Source: Myxococcota bacterium
GTDB lineage: Bacteria > Myxococcota_A > Polyangia > HGW-17
Assembly (NCBI GenBank): GCA_018821305.1
Contig: JAHJMN010000056.1
Coordinates: forward strand, 1 to 44,467
Direction: 5' to 3'
DNA: 44,467 bases
Shown here: positions 7,364-16,070 of the stretch, piece after piece
Position numbering within the stretch: the stretch's first letter is position 1
Layout of the letters: each line of letters begins with the position of its first letter
Position numbers and translations under genes: made by a program
Notes under the pieces: generated by a model
The model's database searches: none
What the model saw: only the letters and a program-made list of their open reading frames with translations
What the model was told of the DNA's origin: nothing

Positions 7364-8036
7364 ACTTCTGATTTCTCTCGCAACTGTAATATTTTTGGGA
7401 AGTTGCTCTTCGGATCGCACATGGGTAAACATTAGCCGGGCCCCGATTCATATTGAACCGGGAGATTACTTCAAAGTCTTAAAACGATGGACCCGGAAGA
7501 AAAAAGTCATCAGGAAATTTGATACTACCCTTGATCTGGAAGCGACACTTCTCAGTTGGGAATTCCGCTGGGCTCACACCGTGAAATATGCGGCGGATTA
7601 CCGTCTCACGGAGGATGAAAAAAAGGCTCTGTGGCTCAAGCAACAAACTGAACTTGATGAATTCATAGACTTTGTTCTGATAGTAGCATCTTCGGATAAC
7701 GATTGGAATGATCTTGAAAAAGGCACACCACTACCTGCAAGTCCCGGTGCAACAGCGAAGGGTTCACACTGGAGGATTACTTTAACCGTGGATGAAGGGA
7801 AAAAGTACTCTCCAATAAAAATTCAGTCCGTGAGCCCCGTCACACGTATTCATAAGACTATGTTTCCCAATATTGGGCATTTTCACCGGCTGTATATCGT
7901 CCGCTTCAAGGCAAAGGACGGAAAGAATGATATTCTTCCGTCTTCAACCCGGAAAATCAATCTCGAATTGTCGGGTCCCTTGGGCCATGCTCCCCTCGAA
8001 TGGGTAACAACAAACGTTCAGATCCAGGAAAATTAA
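7356..8036 (+). CDS. Hypothetical lipoprotein in the pyrE operon
   Basis: The protein has 226 residues with a short signal peptide ending in a lipobox (FLGSC), so it is probably lipid-anchored. The mature part has a basic segment (KRWTRKKKVIRKFD), an aromatic-rich helical middle and a C-terminal beta-rich half. No family is recognised. It overlaps pyrE by 8 bp and is followed directly by another lipoprotein gene, so it is surely co-transcribed. The link with pyrimidine synthesis may be only positional. Confidence 0.75.
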   Translation: MNKLLISLATVIFLGSCSSDRTWVNISRAPIHIEPGDYFKVLKRWTRKKKVIRKFDTTLDLEATLLSWEFRWAHTVKYAADYRLTEDEKKALWLKQQTELDEFIDFVLIVASSDNDWNDLEKGTPLPASPGATAKGSHWRITLTVDEGKKYSPIKIQSVSPVTRIHKTMFPNIGHFHRLYIVRFKAKDGKNDILPSSTRKINLELSGPLGHAPLEWVTTNVQIQEN

Positions 8037-8038
8037 AA

Positions 8039-8845
8039 ATGAAAAAGATACTGCCCCTGATGCTTATGACAGTTTTATCCTGTTCCAAGGCTACAAAAGT
8101 AACGGAAAAATCCAAGGAATCTCAATTCAATTTTGGTGTAAAACCATCCGACAAAGTCAGTTTGAAGATTCAGAATATTGGCAATGTGACCGTAAAGTCC
8201 AGTGTCCCGGATAAGATCGTTGCCATGATCACCAAGTCCGCCACTTCTCAAAACCGTTCTAAAGCAGCAGAACTTGTCGACGCAATAATCTTCACTCCCG
8301 TTAGAAGTGCCGAGGCAATCACCTACAAACCTGGTTTTCCAGCTATCAGTTCATCTGAGAAAGTTTCCACGGATGTGACTTTTTTGCTGCCTCTCAACCA
8401 GCATTTTCCTGTTAGTGTAGCTACTGTTAACGGTAAACTGCACATTGGAGGAATCCGCGGCAATGTTAATGCTCTATTAAAAGGTACGTGTCCGGTGTTT
8501 ATCAAAACCTTCACGGGAAGACTCGAACTGAATTCCGAAGGTGGCGACATGTCTATCGGTTACAAAATTACCGGGGGCTCAATAAAAAGTAACAGTGGAA
8601 ATATTCTCCTTACCCAGAGGCTGAAAAATATGGATGAAGATCTCATCATCTCCAGTACCTCCGGTGACGTCAGCCTCGAACTTATTAATAATCCAGAATT
8701 TTCGCTGGAACTGGACGGCAAAAAAGGTATCGAAAATAAATCAGCTACGATAAAACTGAGCGGCAATAACTACAAGGGTAAAGGGAAATATCGCATAGTT
8801 GTAAAAACCGGCGGTAAAATTATCCTGCGACCGGATTTATTCTGA
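8039..8845 (+). CDS. Lipoprotein with DUF4097-like beta-repeat domain
   Basis: The protein has 268 residues from the ATG at 8039, with AGGAA upstream, and starts with a lipobox signal peptide (MTVLSC). The body is a succession of short beta strands with turns such as TVNGKLHIGG, LELNSEGGDMSIG, GSIKSNSGNILL and ISSTSGDVSLELI. This pattern is characteristic of the DUF4097 / putative adhesin right-handed beta fold. It probably faces the periplasm or surface; no enzymatic residues are visible. It lies 2 bp after the previous lipoprotein and 1 bp before the hydrolase gene. Confidence 0.8.
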   Translation: MKKILPLMLMTVLSCSKATKVTEKSKESQFNFGVKPSDKVSLKIQNIGNVTVKSSVPDKIVAMITKSATSQNRSKAAELVDAIIFTPVRSAEAITYKPGFPAISSSEKVSTDVTFLLPLNQHFPVSVATVNGKLHIGGIRGNVNALLKGTCPVFIKTFTGRLELNSEGGDMSIGYKITGGSIKSNSGNILLTQRLKNMDEDLIISSTSGDVSLELINNPEFSLELDGKKGIENKSATIKLSGNNYKGKGKYRIVVKTGGKIILRPDLF

Positions 8846-8846
8846 G

Positions 8847-9683
8847 ATGATAAAGAAATCCTTCCTTCAGACGGGAAAGTTGCGAACGGCTCATCTTTCG
8901 GGAGGTTCGGGAGATCCAATCCTGTTTATCCACTCTATTCCCGGTACATCTTTTTTGTGGATGGATCATCTTGAGGCATTTGCCTCCACATTTTTCTGTT
9001 TTGCACCGGATATCTACGGATGCGGTGATACAACGGGGCCTTCGGATTCCGAGTATGATCTGGAGACCCTGAGCGATTCAATCTACCGCTACAGTACAAC
9101 ACTGGGAATTTCTTCAACTCATGTTGTTGCCCATGGAAACGGCGCCGCTGCGGCACTTATACTTGCCCTGCAAAAGCCCGGTTTTTTAAAATCACTGATA
9201 CTCATTAATCCCATGTTTGGATCCAATATCCCCGGAAAATTAAACCGGACTTTGATGATTCTGGCCAAACGACAGAGTTTATGGGATGCGGGATTTCATA
9301 CAGGGCTTATTCCGGGAATGATTCGACTCCACACAAAAGCACCGCATCAGCGGGAAAAATCAAGAGTTTATACAGGGGAAATACTGAGACCTTTTGAAAA
9401 TTCCACCGCAGCAAGAGCCAGGTTCCAGAAAGTTCTTAAGGATTTCAACCCCAAGTTGACGAAAACCCTCTGCCCTCACCTTCATCGGATCCAAGTACCT
9501 GTGGGCCTTGTAACGGGAAGCGAAGACCACGTATGTACGCCGGACTGGCTACTGGATTTTTCAAAGCTTTTCAATTCTCCGAAATGGGAAGTCATCAACG
9601 GCGGCAGCCATTTCCTGCCCCTCGAAGCCCCAGCTCAACTCACCGACTTCATAAATTCAGTTATAAATCAGACAGCTTCCTGA
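8847..9683 (+). CDS. Alpha/beta-hydrolase fold protein lacking the nucleophile serine
   Basis: The protein has 278 residues with a clear alpha/beta-hydrolase layout: strand and oxyanion region ILFIHSIPGTSFLW, then DIYGCGDT, a cap region at about 125-205, an acid-turn candidate D227 in VTGSEDHVCTP, and a histidine H255 in GGSHFLPLE. The nucleophile elbow reads VVAHGNGAAA (93-102), with Gly97 where Ser, Asp or Cys is expected; the codons CAT GGA AAC GGC are unambiguous. The other two triad positions are kept. It may be a non-catalytic or cofactor-independent variant, or use another residue. It is the last gene of the pyrE operon. A weak ribosome site suggests coupling to the preceding gene. Confidence 0.85.
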   Translation: MIKKSFLQTGKLRTAHLSGGSGDPILFIHSIPGTSFLWMDHLEAFASTFFCFAPDIYGCGDTTGPSDSEYDLETLSDSIYRYSTTLGISSTHVVAHGNGAAAALILALQKPGFLKSLILINPMFGSNIPGKLNRTLMILAKRQSLWDAGFHTGLIPGMIRLHTKAPHQREKSRVYTGEILRPFENSTAARARFQKVLKDFNPKLTKTLCPHLHRIQVPVGLVTGSEDHVCTPDWLLDFSKLFNSPKWEVINGGSHFLPLEAPAQLTDFINSVINQTAS

Positions 9684-9900
9684 GTAAAAGGATAGTGACT
9701 TAATTAAAAGAAATAATTCAGGAAATAGACCCTGATTTCCCTGTTTCGGTTACTGATTCCCTGTGTTCCTGAAATTTTTATCAGATAATCAGGAAGTCAG
9801 GATAACAGGGTCAGGATCAGGGCGTAACCACCCAATATCAATAACAATTAAAAAGAACGTAATTTTTAATTCAATTTCCCAATTTCGATCCTTTTATTCT
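9682..9900 (+). repeat. CCTG/CAGG long-hairpin repeat, copy 2
   Basis: The head starts at the stop codon of the hydrolase gene and aligns with copy 1 (GAGTAA, AAAGAAAT, TTCAGGAA). Hairpin arms lie at about 9730-9770 and 9782-9822 around an AAATTTTTAT loop. The tail has CCAATATCA and TTTCGATCCTTTTATTC. The arms differ from copy 1 in many places yet keep the CCTG/CAGG periodicity. It lies between two convergent genes. Confidence 0.78.
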
Positions 9901-9917
9901 TTTATTCAGTTTTTGGG

Positions 9918-10922
9918 TTAGAAGGCGGTGCGGTTTCGGCCGGAGTTCTTTGCTTCGTAGAGTTTTTCGTCTGCTTTTGCTAAAAGTTGTTCAGGAGTAT
10001 AGTCTTTTCCGGACTCTGCCGTTGCGACCCCTAAAGAAATGGTAACAATGATGTCATTACCTTCAGCTTTAATTGGAGAGGAACATACTTTCAGACGTAT
10101 TCTCTCGGCCAGTTCCGCAGCTCCTGTCAATTCCGTTTCCGGACACAGGACAGTAAATTCCTCACCACCGTAACGGGCAAAAATTTCACCTTTGCGAACA
10201 TCACTTTTAATACGAAGAGCAACTTCGCGAAGTACGAGATCTCCAACAAGATGGCCGAAATTGTCGTTCAGCGGTTTAAAGTGATCTATGTCAATCATTA
10301 CGATACTGAGAGAGCTTCTGGTGGCCCTTTTGTTTCGTTCGATTTCCCGTTCGAGGAAATCCATCAGGTATCTTTTATTATAGGCTTCCGTGAGAGCATC
10401 AATGATCGTAAGGCGATAGAGATCATCATGGTAGTAGGCTTCAGCATCGTCCCCGGAAAGGAATTTGAGCAGAACCTGACCGATTCGGATGATTGATCCG
10501 CTTTCAAGTTTTCGCTGACGGATAATAGAATCGCCAACATAGGTGTTGTTTGTTGAACCCATATCGGAAATGTAGACACCTTCGGGGCGGGTTTCCACTT
10601 TTGCGTGGCGTCTGCTCACGCTGTCATCATTGAGATGCAGATCACAATCGGGATGGCGGCCGATTATGAGGGGCTTGTCCGGGGATATATCTACCTTCCG
10701 TCCTAAAATCGCATTGGGAGGATATAAAACCACAAGAAATGAGTTTTTAACCCCCTTTTCAATTTTGGGGATTGCCTGATTAACCATTGTAACCCTTGTA
10801 TTTTCAGTGTTTCCTTCAGCGGCATTTATCTCAGGTGGATGGGTTTCCGCACCTAAAGGTAGAATGAACTTGGTAGGTCTTGGCTCTCGTTTTCGTTTGG
10901 AACCCTGGTCTTTCTCAGTCAT
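9918..10922 (-). CDS. FHA-domain diguanylate cyclase
   Basis: The protein has 334 residues. An FHA phosphothreonine-binding domain (about 75-165) shows LIIGRHPDCDLHL, SVSRRHAKV and GSTNNTYV. A GGDEF domain (about 175-330) has the active signature RYGGEEF and DIDHFKPLND, so it should make cyclic di-GMP from GTP. The inhibitory site position reads RKGE rather than RxxD, which could alter product feedback. FHA-GGDEF fusions are frequent in deltaproteobacterial lineages. There is no membrane segment, so it is cytoplasmic. The ribosome site AGGA is well placed. It is the last gene of an operon with a coiled-coil protein and glycerol kinase. Confidence 0.93.
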   Translation of the reverse strand: MTEKDQGSKRKREPRPTKFILPLGAETHPPEINAAEGNTENTRVTMVNQAIPKIEKGVKNSFLVVLYPPNAILGRKVDISPDKPLIIGRHPDCDLHLNDDSVSRRHAKVETRPEGVYISDMGSTNNTYVGDSIIRQRKLESGSIIRIGQVLLKFLSGDDAEAYYHDDLYRLTIIDALTEAYNKRYLMDFLEREIERNKRATRSSLSIVMIDIDHFKPLNDNFGHLVGDLVLREVALRIKSDVRKGEIFARYGGEEFTVLCPETELTGAAELAERIRLKVCSSPIKAEGNDIIVTISLGVATAESGKDYTPEQLLAKADEKLYEAKNSGRNRTAF

Positions 10923-10932
10923 GATAATCCTG

Positions 10933-12402
10933 TCAGGCTCTCTGAATCATTAACTCCCAGTTTTTAGTATAATAGATTACTTTTTCTTTGTCCATTGAAG
11001 GATAGAAAATCTTTTCTTCGATGATGTTTTTTGACAGTTCTGATGGAGAGGAAATCATCCCGTTACCCAAAGCAGCCATTGCGGCAGCACCGGCGGCAGT
11101 ACTTTCAAGATTTACCGGGCGGAAAATGCTTGTTTCCAGGACATCAGCTTGAAACTGCATCAGTACATTGTTTGCACTGGCACCACCATCCACACGCAGA
11201 ACCGTGATTTTTTCCCCGGCAGCTTTTTCCATAAGCCGAAGTAGAACGAGGTTTTGCATGGCAATACCTTCCAAAACGGCTCTGGCAATGTGCCCCTGAG
11301 TTGTAGAACGCTCGATACCCCAGAATACTCCACGGGCATCCGTTCGCCAGTAAGGAGCCCCTAAACCGGTCAGAGCAGGAACAAAGAAAACACCACCAGA
11401 ATCGGGCACCGTAAGAGCAAGGGTTTCTATTTCTGCGGCGCTGGTGATAATTTTGAGACCATCCCTGAGCCACTGAACCGCAGCACCGGCAATAAATGCA
11501 CTTCCTTCAAGGGCATAGATTGTTTCATCTCCAATAGTCCAGGCCACGGTGGATAGGATTCCATTACTGTCGAGGGCAGGTTTGGACCCTGTGTTCATCA
11601 TGAGAAATGCCCCGGTTCCGTAGGTGCATTTAGCTTCCCCGAAGTTGAAGGCACCCTGGCCAAAGAGTGCTGCCTGCTGATCGCCGATTACACCGCAGAT
11701 GGGAATACCATCGGGTAATACACTGCAGCCCTTTGTGTGTCCGAAAACCCCGTTACATGGGAGAATTCTGGGGAGAACTTCTACGGGAACACCGAGATCT
11801 TCGCAAAGCTCATGGTCCCAATCGAGGGTATTCAAGTTAAACATGAGAGTGCGTGAGGCGTTTGTAGTATCCGTCGCATGTTCTCCAGACAGCTTATAAA
11901 TGAGCCATGAGTCAACAGTTCCGAATTTGACTTCCCCGCTTCTGGCGCGGGAACTGAGTCCATTATAATCAAGGATCCATTTCAGTTTCGTTCCGCTGAA
12001 ATAGGGATCCAGTAAAAGCCCCGTACGCTCGTGAAACTTCTGCTCAAGACCTTTTCCCCGAAGTGCTTCACACATATCCGCTGTACGCCTGTCCTGCCAG
12101 ACGATGGCGTCCTGAAAAGGCTTACCGGTTTTGGAATCCCAGACTATTGTAGTCTCACGCTGGTTTGTTATGCCGATAGCTGAAATAAAACTTGAGTGTA
12201 CATCACCTTTTTCAAGAGCTCTTGAAATTGCTTTAAGCGTTGAAGTCCATATTCCTTCCGGGCTCAATTCCACCCATCCGCTTTTCGGATAGGTGCAATT
12301 AACTTCCGAATACCCCGAGGATACCAGTTTCAGGGACGAATTATAAATCGCACAGTTTGTTCCACTTGTTCCCTGATCTATGGACAGAATGTATTTTTCC
12401 AT
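10933..12402 (-). CDS. glpK: Glycerol kinase
   Basis: This FGGY-family kinase phosphorylates glycerol to glycerol-3-phosphate with ATP. The protein has 489 residues, close to the usual 495-505. Diagnostic stretches are LSIDQGTSGTNCAIY (N-terminal phosphate loop), NQRETTIVWD, IVWQDRRT, GVIGDQQAALFGQ and RVDGGASANN. No glycerol facilitator (glpF) or glycerol-3-phosphate dehydrogenase is adjacent. The partners are a large coiled-coil protein 2 bp upstream and an FHA-diguanylate cyclase 10 bp downstream. That is an unusual context for this enzyme. Confidence 0.96.
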   Translation of the reverse strand: MEKYILSIDQGTSGTNCAIYNSSLKLVSSGYSEVNCTYPKSGWVELSPEGIWTSTLKAISRALEKGDVHSSFISAIGITNQRETTIVWDSKTGKPFQDAIVWQDRRTADMCEALRGKGLEQKFHERTGLLLDPYFSGTKLKWILDYNGLSSRARSGEVKFGTVDSWLIYKLSGEHATDTTNASRTLMFNLNTLDWDHELCEDLGVPVEVLPRILPCNGVFGHTKGCSVLPDGIPICGVIGDQQAALFGQGAFNFGEAKCTYGTGAFLMMNTGSKPALDSNGILSTVAWTIGDETIYALEGSAFIAGAAVQWLRDGLKIITSAAEIETLALTVPDSGGVFFVPALTGLGAPYWRTDARGVFWGIERSTTQGHIARAVLEGIAMQNLVLLRLMEKAAGEKITVLRVDGGASANNVLMQFQADVLETSIFRPVNLESTAAGAAAMAALGNGMISSPSELSKNIIEEKIFYPSMDKEKVIYYTKNWELMIQRA

Positions 12403-12404
12403 TG

Positions 12405-14732
12405 TTATTTTTTCCCCGTGATAATGCGGGCAACGGCCTGCAGATCGTCACTTGCCTGAAAGAAACCCATCACTTCAAGATTGGATCTGACATTGTGAAT
12501 TATTGAAGCTGCTTCTTCCATCATCCCCTGCTGGGCCTGATAAATTATAAGGTCTGCCTCAAGTTCCCCGAGTTTGGAATTCAGAACACGGTTCTGATGA
12601 TCCGTTGCTTCAGCTTGTCTACGAAGGATGTCCAAATCTTCATTACTACCGGAATTGGAAAGCATGGCCATATTTGCAATCTGATTATGGAGTTTCTCAT
12701 TTACGGCATTCAGATGTTTAATTTCATCACTGACGCTTTCTTCAACTTCAGAAAGCTCAGCACAATACTTGGCCAGCCTTGTTTCCTCCAGGTGGAGTGA
12801 GTCTTCAAATTCATCAAGTATGGTCTCAATGTTTATGATCTGGGCAATGGCTTTTTCAACATCCACTGAAGGCTTCCGGCTCGCAAGTTCGGAAACAAGC
12901 GTGGCACTGCGGGCTTTTTCATCCGCTAAAGCATGATAGTAACTTTCCGAGGCTTCTTTTGCCAATCTGAGTTCGCCGGAAAGGTCATCCACACGACTGC
13001 GTAACTCATCAAGATCACCGCTGCTGAGTGACTTGTCGTTTTCTTTCCTCAGTTCTTCGTTTTCATCCTGAAGGTAAGCAATTTCAAGTTTAAGTTTTTC
13101 CAGAAGCGAAATGGAATCGGAAAGATCCCGCTTCATGGAATCGCTGTTTTCAGATTCTTCAATCAGTTTATCTGTAAGTGCTTTATATTCTTTTTCAAGT
13201 TTTGCAAATTCATCAGTCAGATGTTCTACTTCCATCTTTAGAAGTTCATTTTCTTCCTGAAGTTCACTACTGGAAACACCGGTTTGGATGTTTTCATCAA
13301 TGAAAATACCTGCGGGGGAAGTTGTTTCAACAACTTTTGAATCTGTGATTAATTGCTCCATTTCCATGAGTTCAAGTTTGACGTCATCCAGATCTACTAC
13401 AGACAGTCTATCTTCCAGTTCCTGAGCGTTTTCTTCAAGAAGTGTGAGAGTTTCCTCAAGTTCGAGAACTCTGGTTTCCAGATCAGAAATAATCTCTCTG
13501 GCTGTCTCGAGATCCCCGGATAATTCAGAATTTGAGTGCTCAAGGGTTTGTTTTTCATCGAAGATTGCTGCTGACTGAATTTCAAGGTCGGTTTTTTCCG
13601 TTTCAAGTTCTGCAAGTCTCTTTTCAAGGGCAGCCTTCTCCGTGGAAAGTACTTCTACATCAACCATGGATGATGCCTGCATCTCAAGTCGTTGTTCATA
13701 ATCGGAAATTCGGAGGTTTAATGTATCCCGTTCCAGGATCATTTCGTCCATGGCGATTTTGAGTTTTTCAAATTCTTCATCCCTTAGGGCTAAAGTAGAG
13801 TGAAGGGTTTCCACTTCATCGGCAAGGTTTTCATTGCGAACGGTAAGATCATTAATTTTATTGGTAAACTCCCACTCGGTTCGCAGATGATCTTTGTCAC
13901 GCCGTGCTAAAGAACGACTAAGGCCCTGAAGTTTGTTTGAAAGATTGAGATTTTCCAGTTCCAGGTTCAGTTTAGCAGTACGAAAAGCATCCCGCTCCTC
14001 AGTTAACTGATGATTTTTTTCCTGAATCTTTTCAACATCCCTCGCACCCTGACTGATTATGTGCTTGAGATTGTTAAGAGCTGTCTGTTGCTGGGTTGAT
14101 TCATCTCGAGTCCTGCGAAGTTCCTCAGTTTCCCGTTCAAGAGCCGCAAGACGCACAATGTACTGATCCTCCGAATCCAGAAGTTCCGAGAGTTGCTGCC
14201 TTGTGGCAATCAGTTCCTGAGCGAGTTTCTCGTTTTTATATTCAGCTTTTTCAAGCCGTTCCTTTGCGTTTTCATTAAGCTCACGCTTAAGGTCGTTGAT
14301 CTGATTTTTAATTTCGACATTTTCGTAATTTAGTTTCTGACTGCGTGAGCGCTCTTCTTCCAGCAGATTTTCAAGGTTCTTCTTTTCTCGAGAATCAGTA
14401 AAAAGATTACCGGCAATTCCGTCAATCCCTCTTGATATTACGGAAAGTGATTCAAATAGCTCGTTAAATCCAGCTTTTGCCCTTCCAATTATCTCACGAA
14501 CGTGGCCTTCATCTTCACTGTCACGTGGCGAAACCTCAGTCTGATTAGAAGATGGCCGTGGTTCTGCCACTGCGGCAAACGAACGAGAGGCCAGAAGTTT
14601 CATGAGTGTGATTTTTTCCCGAAGAAACTCTTTTTCTGCCCAGATTCGGTCTTTATTCTGATTAAGGCTGATGAGAGTGTTTATAAGTTCCCCGAGTTCA
14701 AGTTCACGATTTTCCATGTTTGTGTCCTTCAT
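12405..14732 (-). CDS. Large coiled-coil protein
   Basis: The protein has about 775 residues and is almost entirely heptad-like alpha helix from about residue 110 to 700 (repeated LE, KLE and ELR patterns, high Glu, very low Pro and Gly). A short low-complexity, proline-containing break lies near residues 60-80. No signal peptide, membrane segment or enzymatic motif is visible, so it is probably a cytoplasmic structural or scaffold protein of the SMC-like or filament-forming kind. I cannot name a family. The start could be the ATG at 14732 or at 14717; both have AAGG-type sites upstream. It is first in the operon with glpK and the diguanylate cyclase. Confidence 0.8.
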   Translation of the reverse strand: MKDTNMENRELELGELINTLISLNQNKDRIWAEKEFLREKITLMKLLASRSFAAVAEPRPSSNQTEVSPRDSEDEGHVREIIGRAKAGFNELFESLSVISRGIDGIAGNLFTDSREKKNLENLLEEERSRSQKLNYENVEIKNQINDLKRELNENAKERLEKAEYKNEKLAQELIATRQQLSELLDSEDQYIVRLAALERETEELRRTRDESTQQQTALNNLKHIISQGARDVEKIQEKNHQLTEERDAFRTAKLNLELENLNLSNKLQGLSRSLARRDKDHLRTEWEFTNKINDLTVRNENLADEVETLHSTLALRDEEFEKLKIAMDEMILERDTLNLRISDYEQRLEMQASSMVDVEVLSTEKAALEKRLAELETEKTDLEIQSAAIFDEKQTLEHSNSELSGDLETAREIISDLETRVLELEETLTLLEENAQELEDRLSVVDLDDVKLELMEMEQLITDSKVVETTSPAGIFIDENIQTGVSSSELQEENELLKMEVEHLTDEFAKLEKEYKALTDKLIEESENSDSMKRDLSDSISLLEKLKLEIAYLQDENEELRKENDKSLSSGDLDELRSRVDDLSGELRLAKEASESYYHALADEKARSATLVSELASRKPSVDVEKAIAQIINIETILDEFEDSLHLEETRLAKYCAELSEVEESVSDEIKHLNAVNEKLHNQIANMAMLSNSGSNEDLDILRRQAEATDHQNRVLNSKLGELEADLIIYQAQQGMMEEAASIIHNVRSNLEVMGFFQASDDLQAVARIITGKK

Positions 14733-14936
14733 TCCACGAACCTTTCTGGTGTGTGAAAACAAACGCCTTATTACATTACACGTCTAAGCAGGATCGTTTC
14801 CGGTTATCCGAAATGAGAAATTCAAGACATTTTAATATCCAATTCAATTTTATAAAACCGAAATCGATCTGGATGTATATTATACATAAGTATGCGGTTT
14901 GGAAAAGAAAATTAGCATTTTGATTTTTTTTGTTCT

Positions 14937-16067
14937 TCAGACTACTGAAAATGCGAGATTTTTCCAGATCTCCACTCCCAGATGAAGAACATTTTCATCA
15001 AAGTCGAAGGTGGGAGAATGGTGGGGTTTTCCACCTTCAAAACCGGCACCGATAAGGGCAAATGCCCCGGGGATAACATCTGTGTAAAAAGAAAAATCCT
15101 CTCCGATCATTTGAAAATCGCATTTGTTTACCTGTGCCCCGGCGAGGGTTGATGCCAAATGCAATCTGGAGGTAACTTTTTCATCATTAATCACTGCGCC
15201 GTATTTTTGAAAAACCCTGAATTCCCCTGCGAGGTCTCTCCTCTCAAGAAAACCGCTAATAAAAGTATCTGTTTGCTTAATAATTTCATCATGTGCAAGG
15301 TTGTCTGAACTGCGGAGAGTTCCTCTAATAATAATTTTTTCTGCAACTACGTTATGACCAAAGCCACCGCTGATAGTCCCCGCATGAAACAGAAGGGGCT
15401 TTGACGCTGTGGAGGCTTCCTTTATCCTCTGATGAAGGATTGTAACCAGAGCGCAGGCAGCTTCAAGGGGATCAGAAACCTCATGCCTCTTAGCAGCATG
15501 GACACTGCTGCCCCGAATTGTAATTTCAAATCCGCAGGTTGCGGCAAATACGGGACCCTGGGAAAGAAAAACCACTCCGGATTTTTCATAAGTCCAAAGG
15601 TGAAGACCAAATATCTCCTCTGGAATAATACTGGATTTCTCTTGAGAAACGGCCCCTTCGCGTGTCATGATTGCGGCGCCGCCATGGCCTTCTTCACCCG
15701 GTTGAAAAATTAATCTTACGGATTTTTTAAGCTCATTTCGACGGCTGTTAATATCCCCAGCTGCCGCTAACAACATTGCGGTATGTCCATCATGACCACA
15801 AGCATGACATTTCCCCTGATGGATGCTTTTCCATGGTTTATCAATAAGATCAGGAATATCCAAAGCATCAGTGTCTGCACGAAAAACAATTGCTTCTGGT
15901 CTGTCCCCCGGAATATCAGCAATAATCCCACTGGTTTGAGCAGATTTACGCCAGGAAATCCCCTGAGATGTCAGTATTTCACCAATGAGAGTTGCGGTTT
16001 TATTATTATGGAGACCAGTTTCCGGTATTTTGCGAAATTCCCTGCGGAGGGAAATAACGTCCGTCAT
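14937..16067 (-). CDS. M20-family amidohydrolase (N-acyl amino-acid / hippurate hydrolase type)
   Basis: The protein has 376 residues, the usual size for the M20D amidohydrolase group. Metal-binding and catalytic signatures are visible: RADTDALDIPD, HACGHDGHTAMLLAAA, QPGEEGHGGA, GLHLWT and the later histidine in GGKPHHSPTFDFDE. It should hydrolyse an N-acyl or similar amide bond of an amino-acid derivative; the exact substrate is not readable. No signal peptide is seen, so it is cytoplasmic. It begins 3 bp after the amylase stop, making it the last gene of the porin-amylase operon, an unexpected partner for starch use. Confidence 0.92.
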   Translation of the reverse strand: MTDVISLRREFRKIPETGLHNNKTATLIGEILTSQGISWRKSAQTSGIIADIPGDRPEAIVFRADTDALDIPDLIDKPWKSIHQGKCHACGHDGHTAMLLAAAGDINSRRNELKKSVRLIFQPGEEGHGGAAIMTREGAVSQEKSSIIPEEIFGLHLWTYEKSGVVFLSQGPVFAATCGFEITIRGSSVHAAKRHEVSDPLEAACALVTILHQRIKEASTASKPLLFHAGTISGGFGHNVVAEKIIIRGTLRSSDNLAHDEIIKQTDTFISGFLERRDLAGEFRVFQKYGAVINDEKVTSRLHLASTLAGAQVNKCDFQMIGEDFSFYTDVIPGAFALIGAGFEGGKPHHSPTFDFDENVLHLGVEIWKNLAFSVV

Positions 16068-16070
16068 TTT

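Noticed and set aside
8847-9683. Haloalkane dehalogenase reading of the hydrolase
   Set aside because: That family needs Asp at the nucleophile position; here it is Gly.
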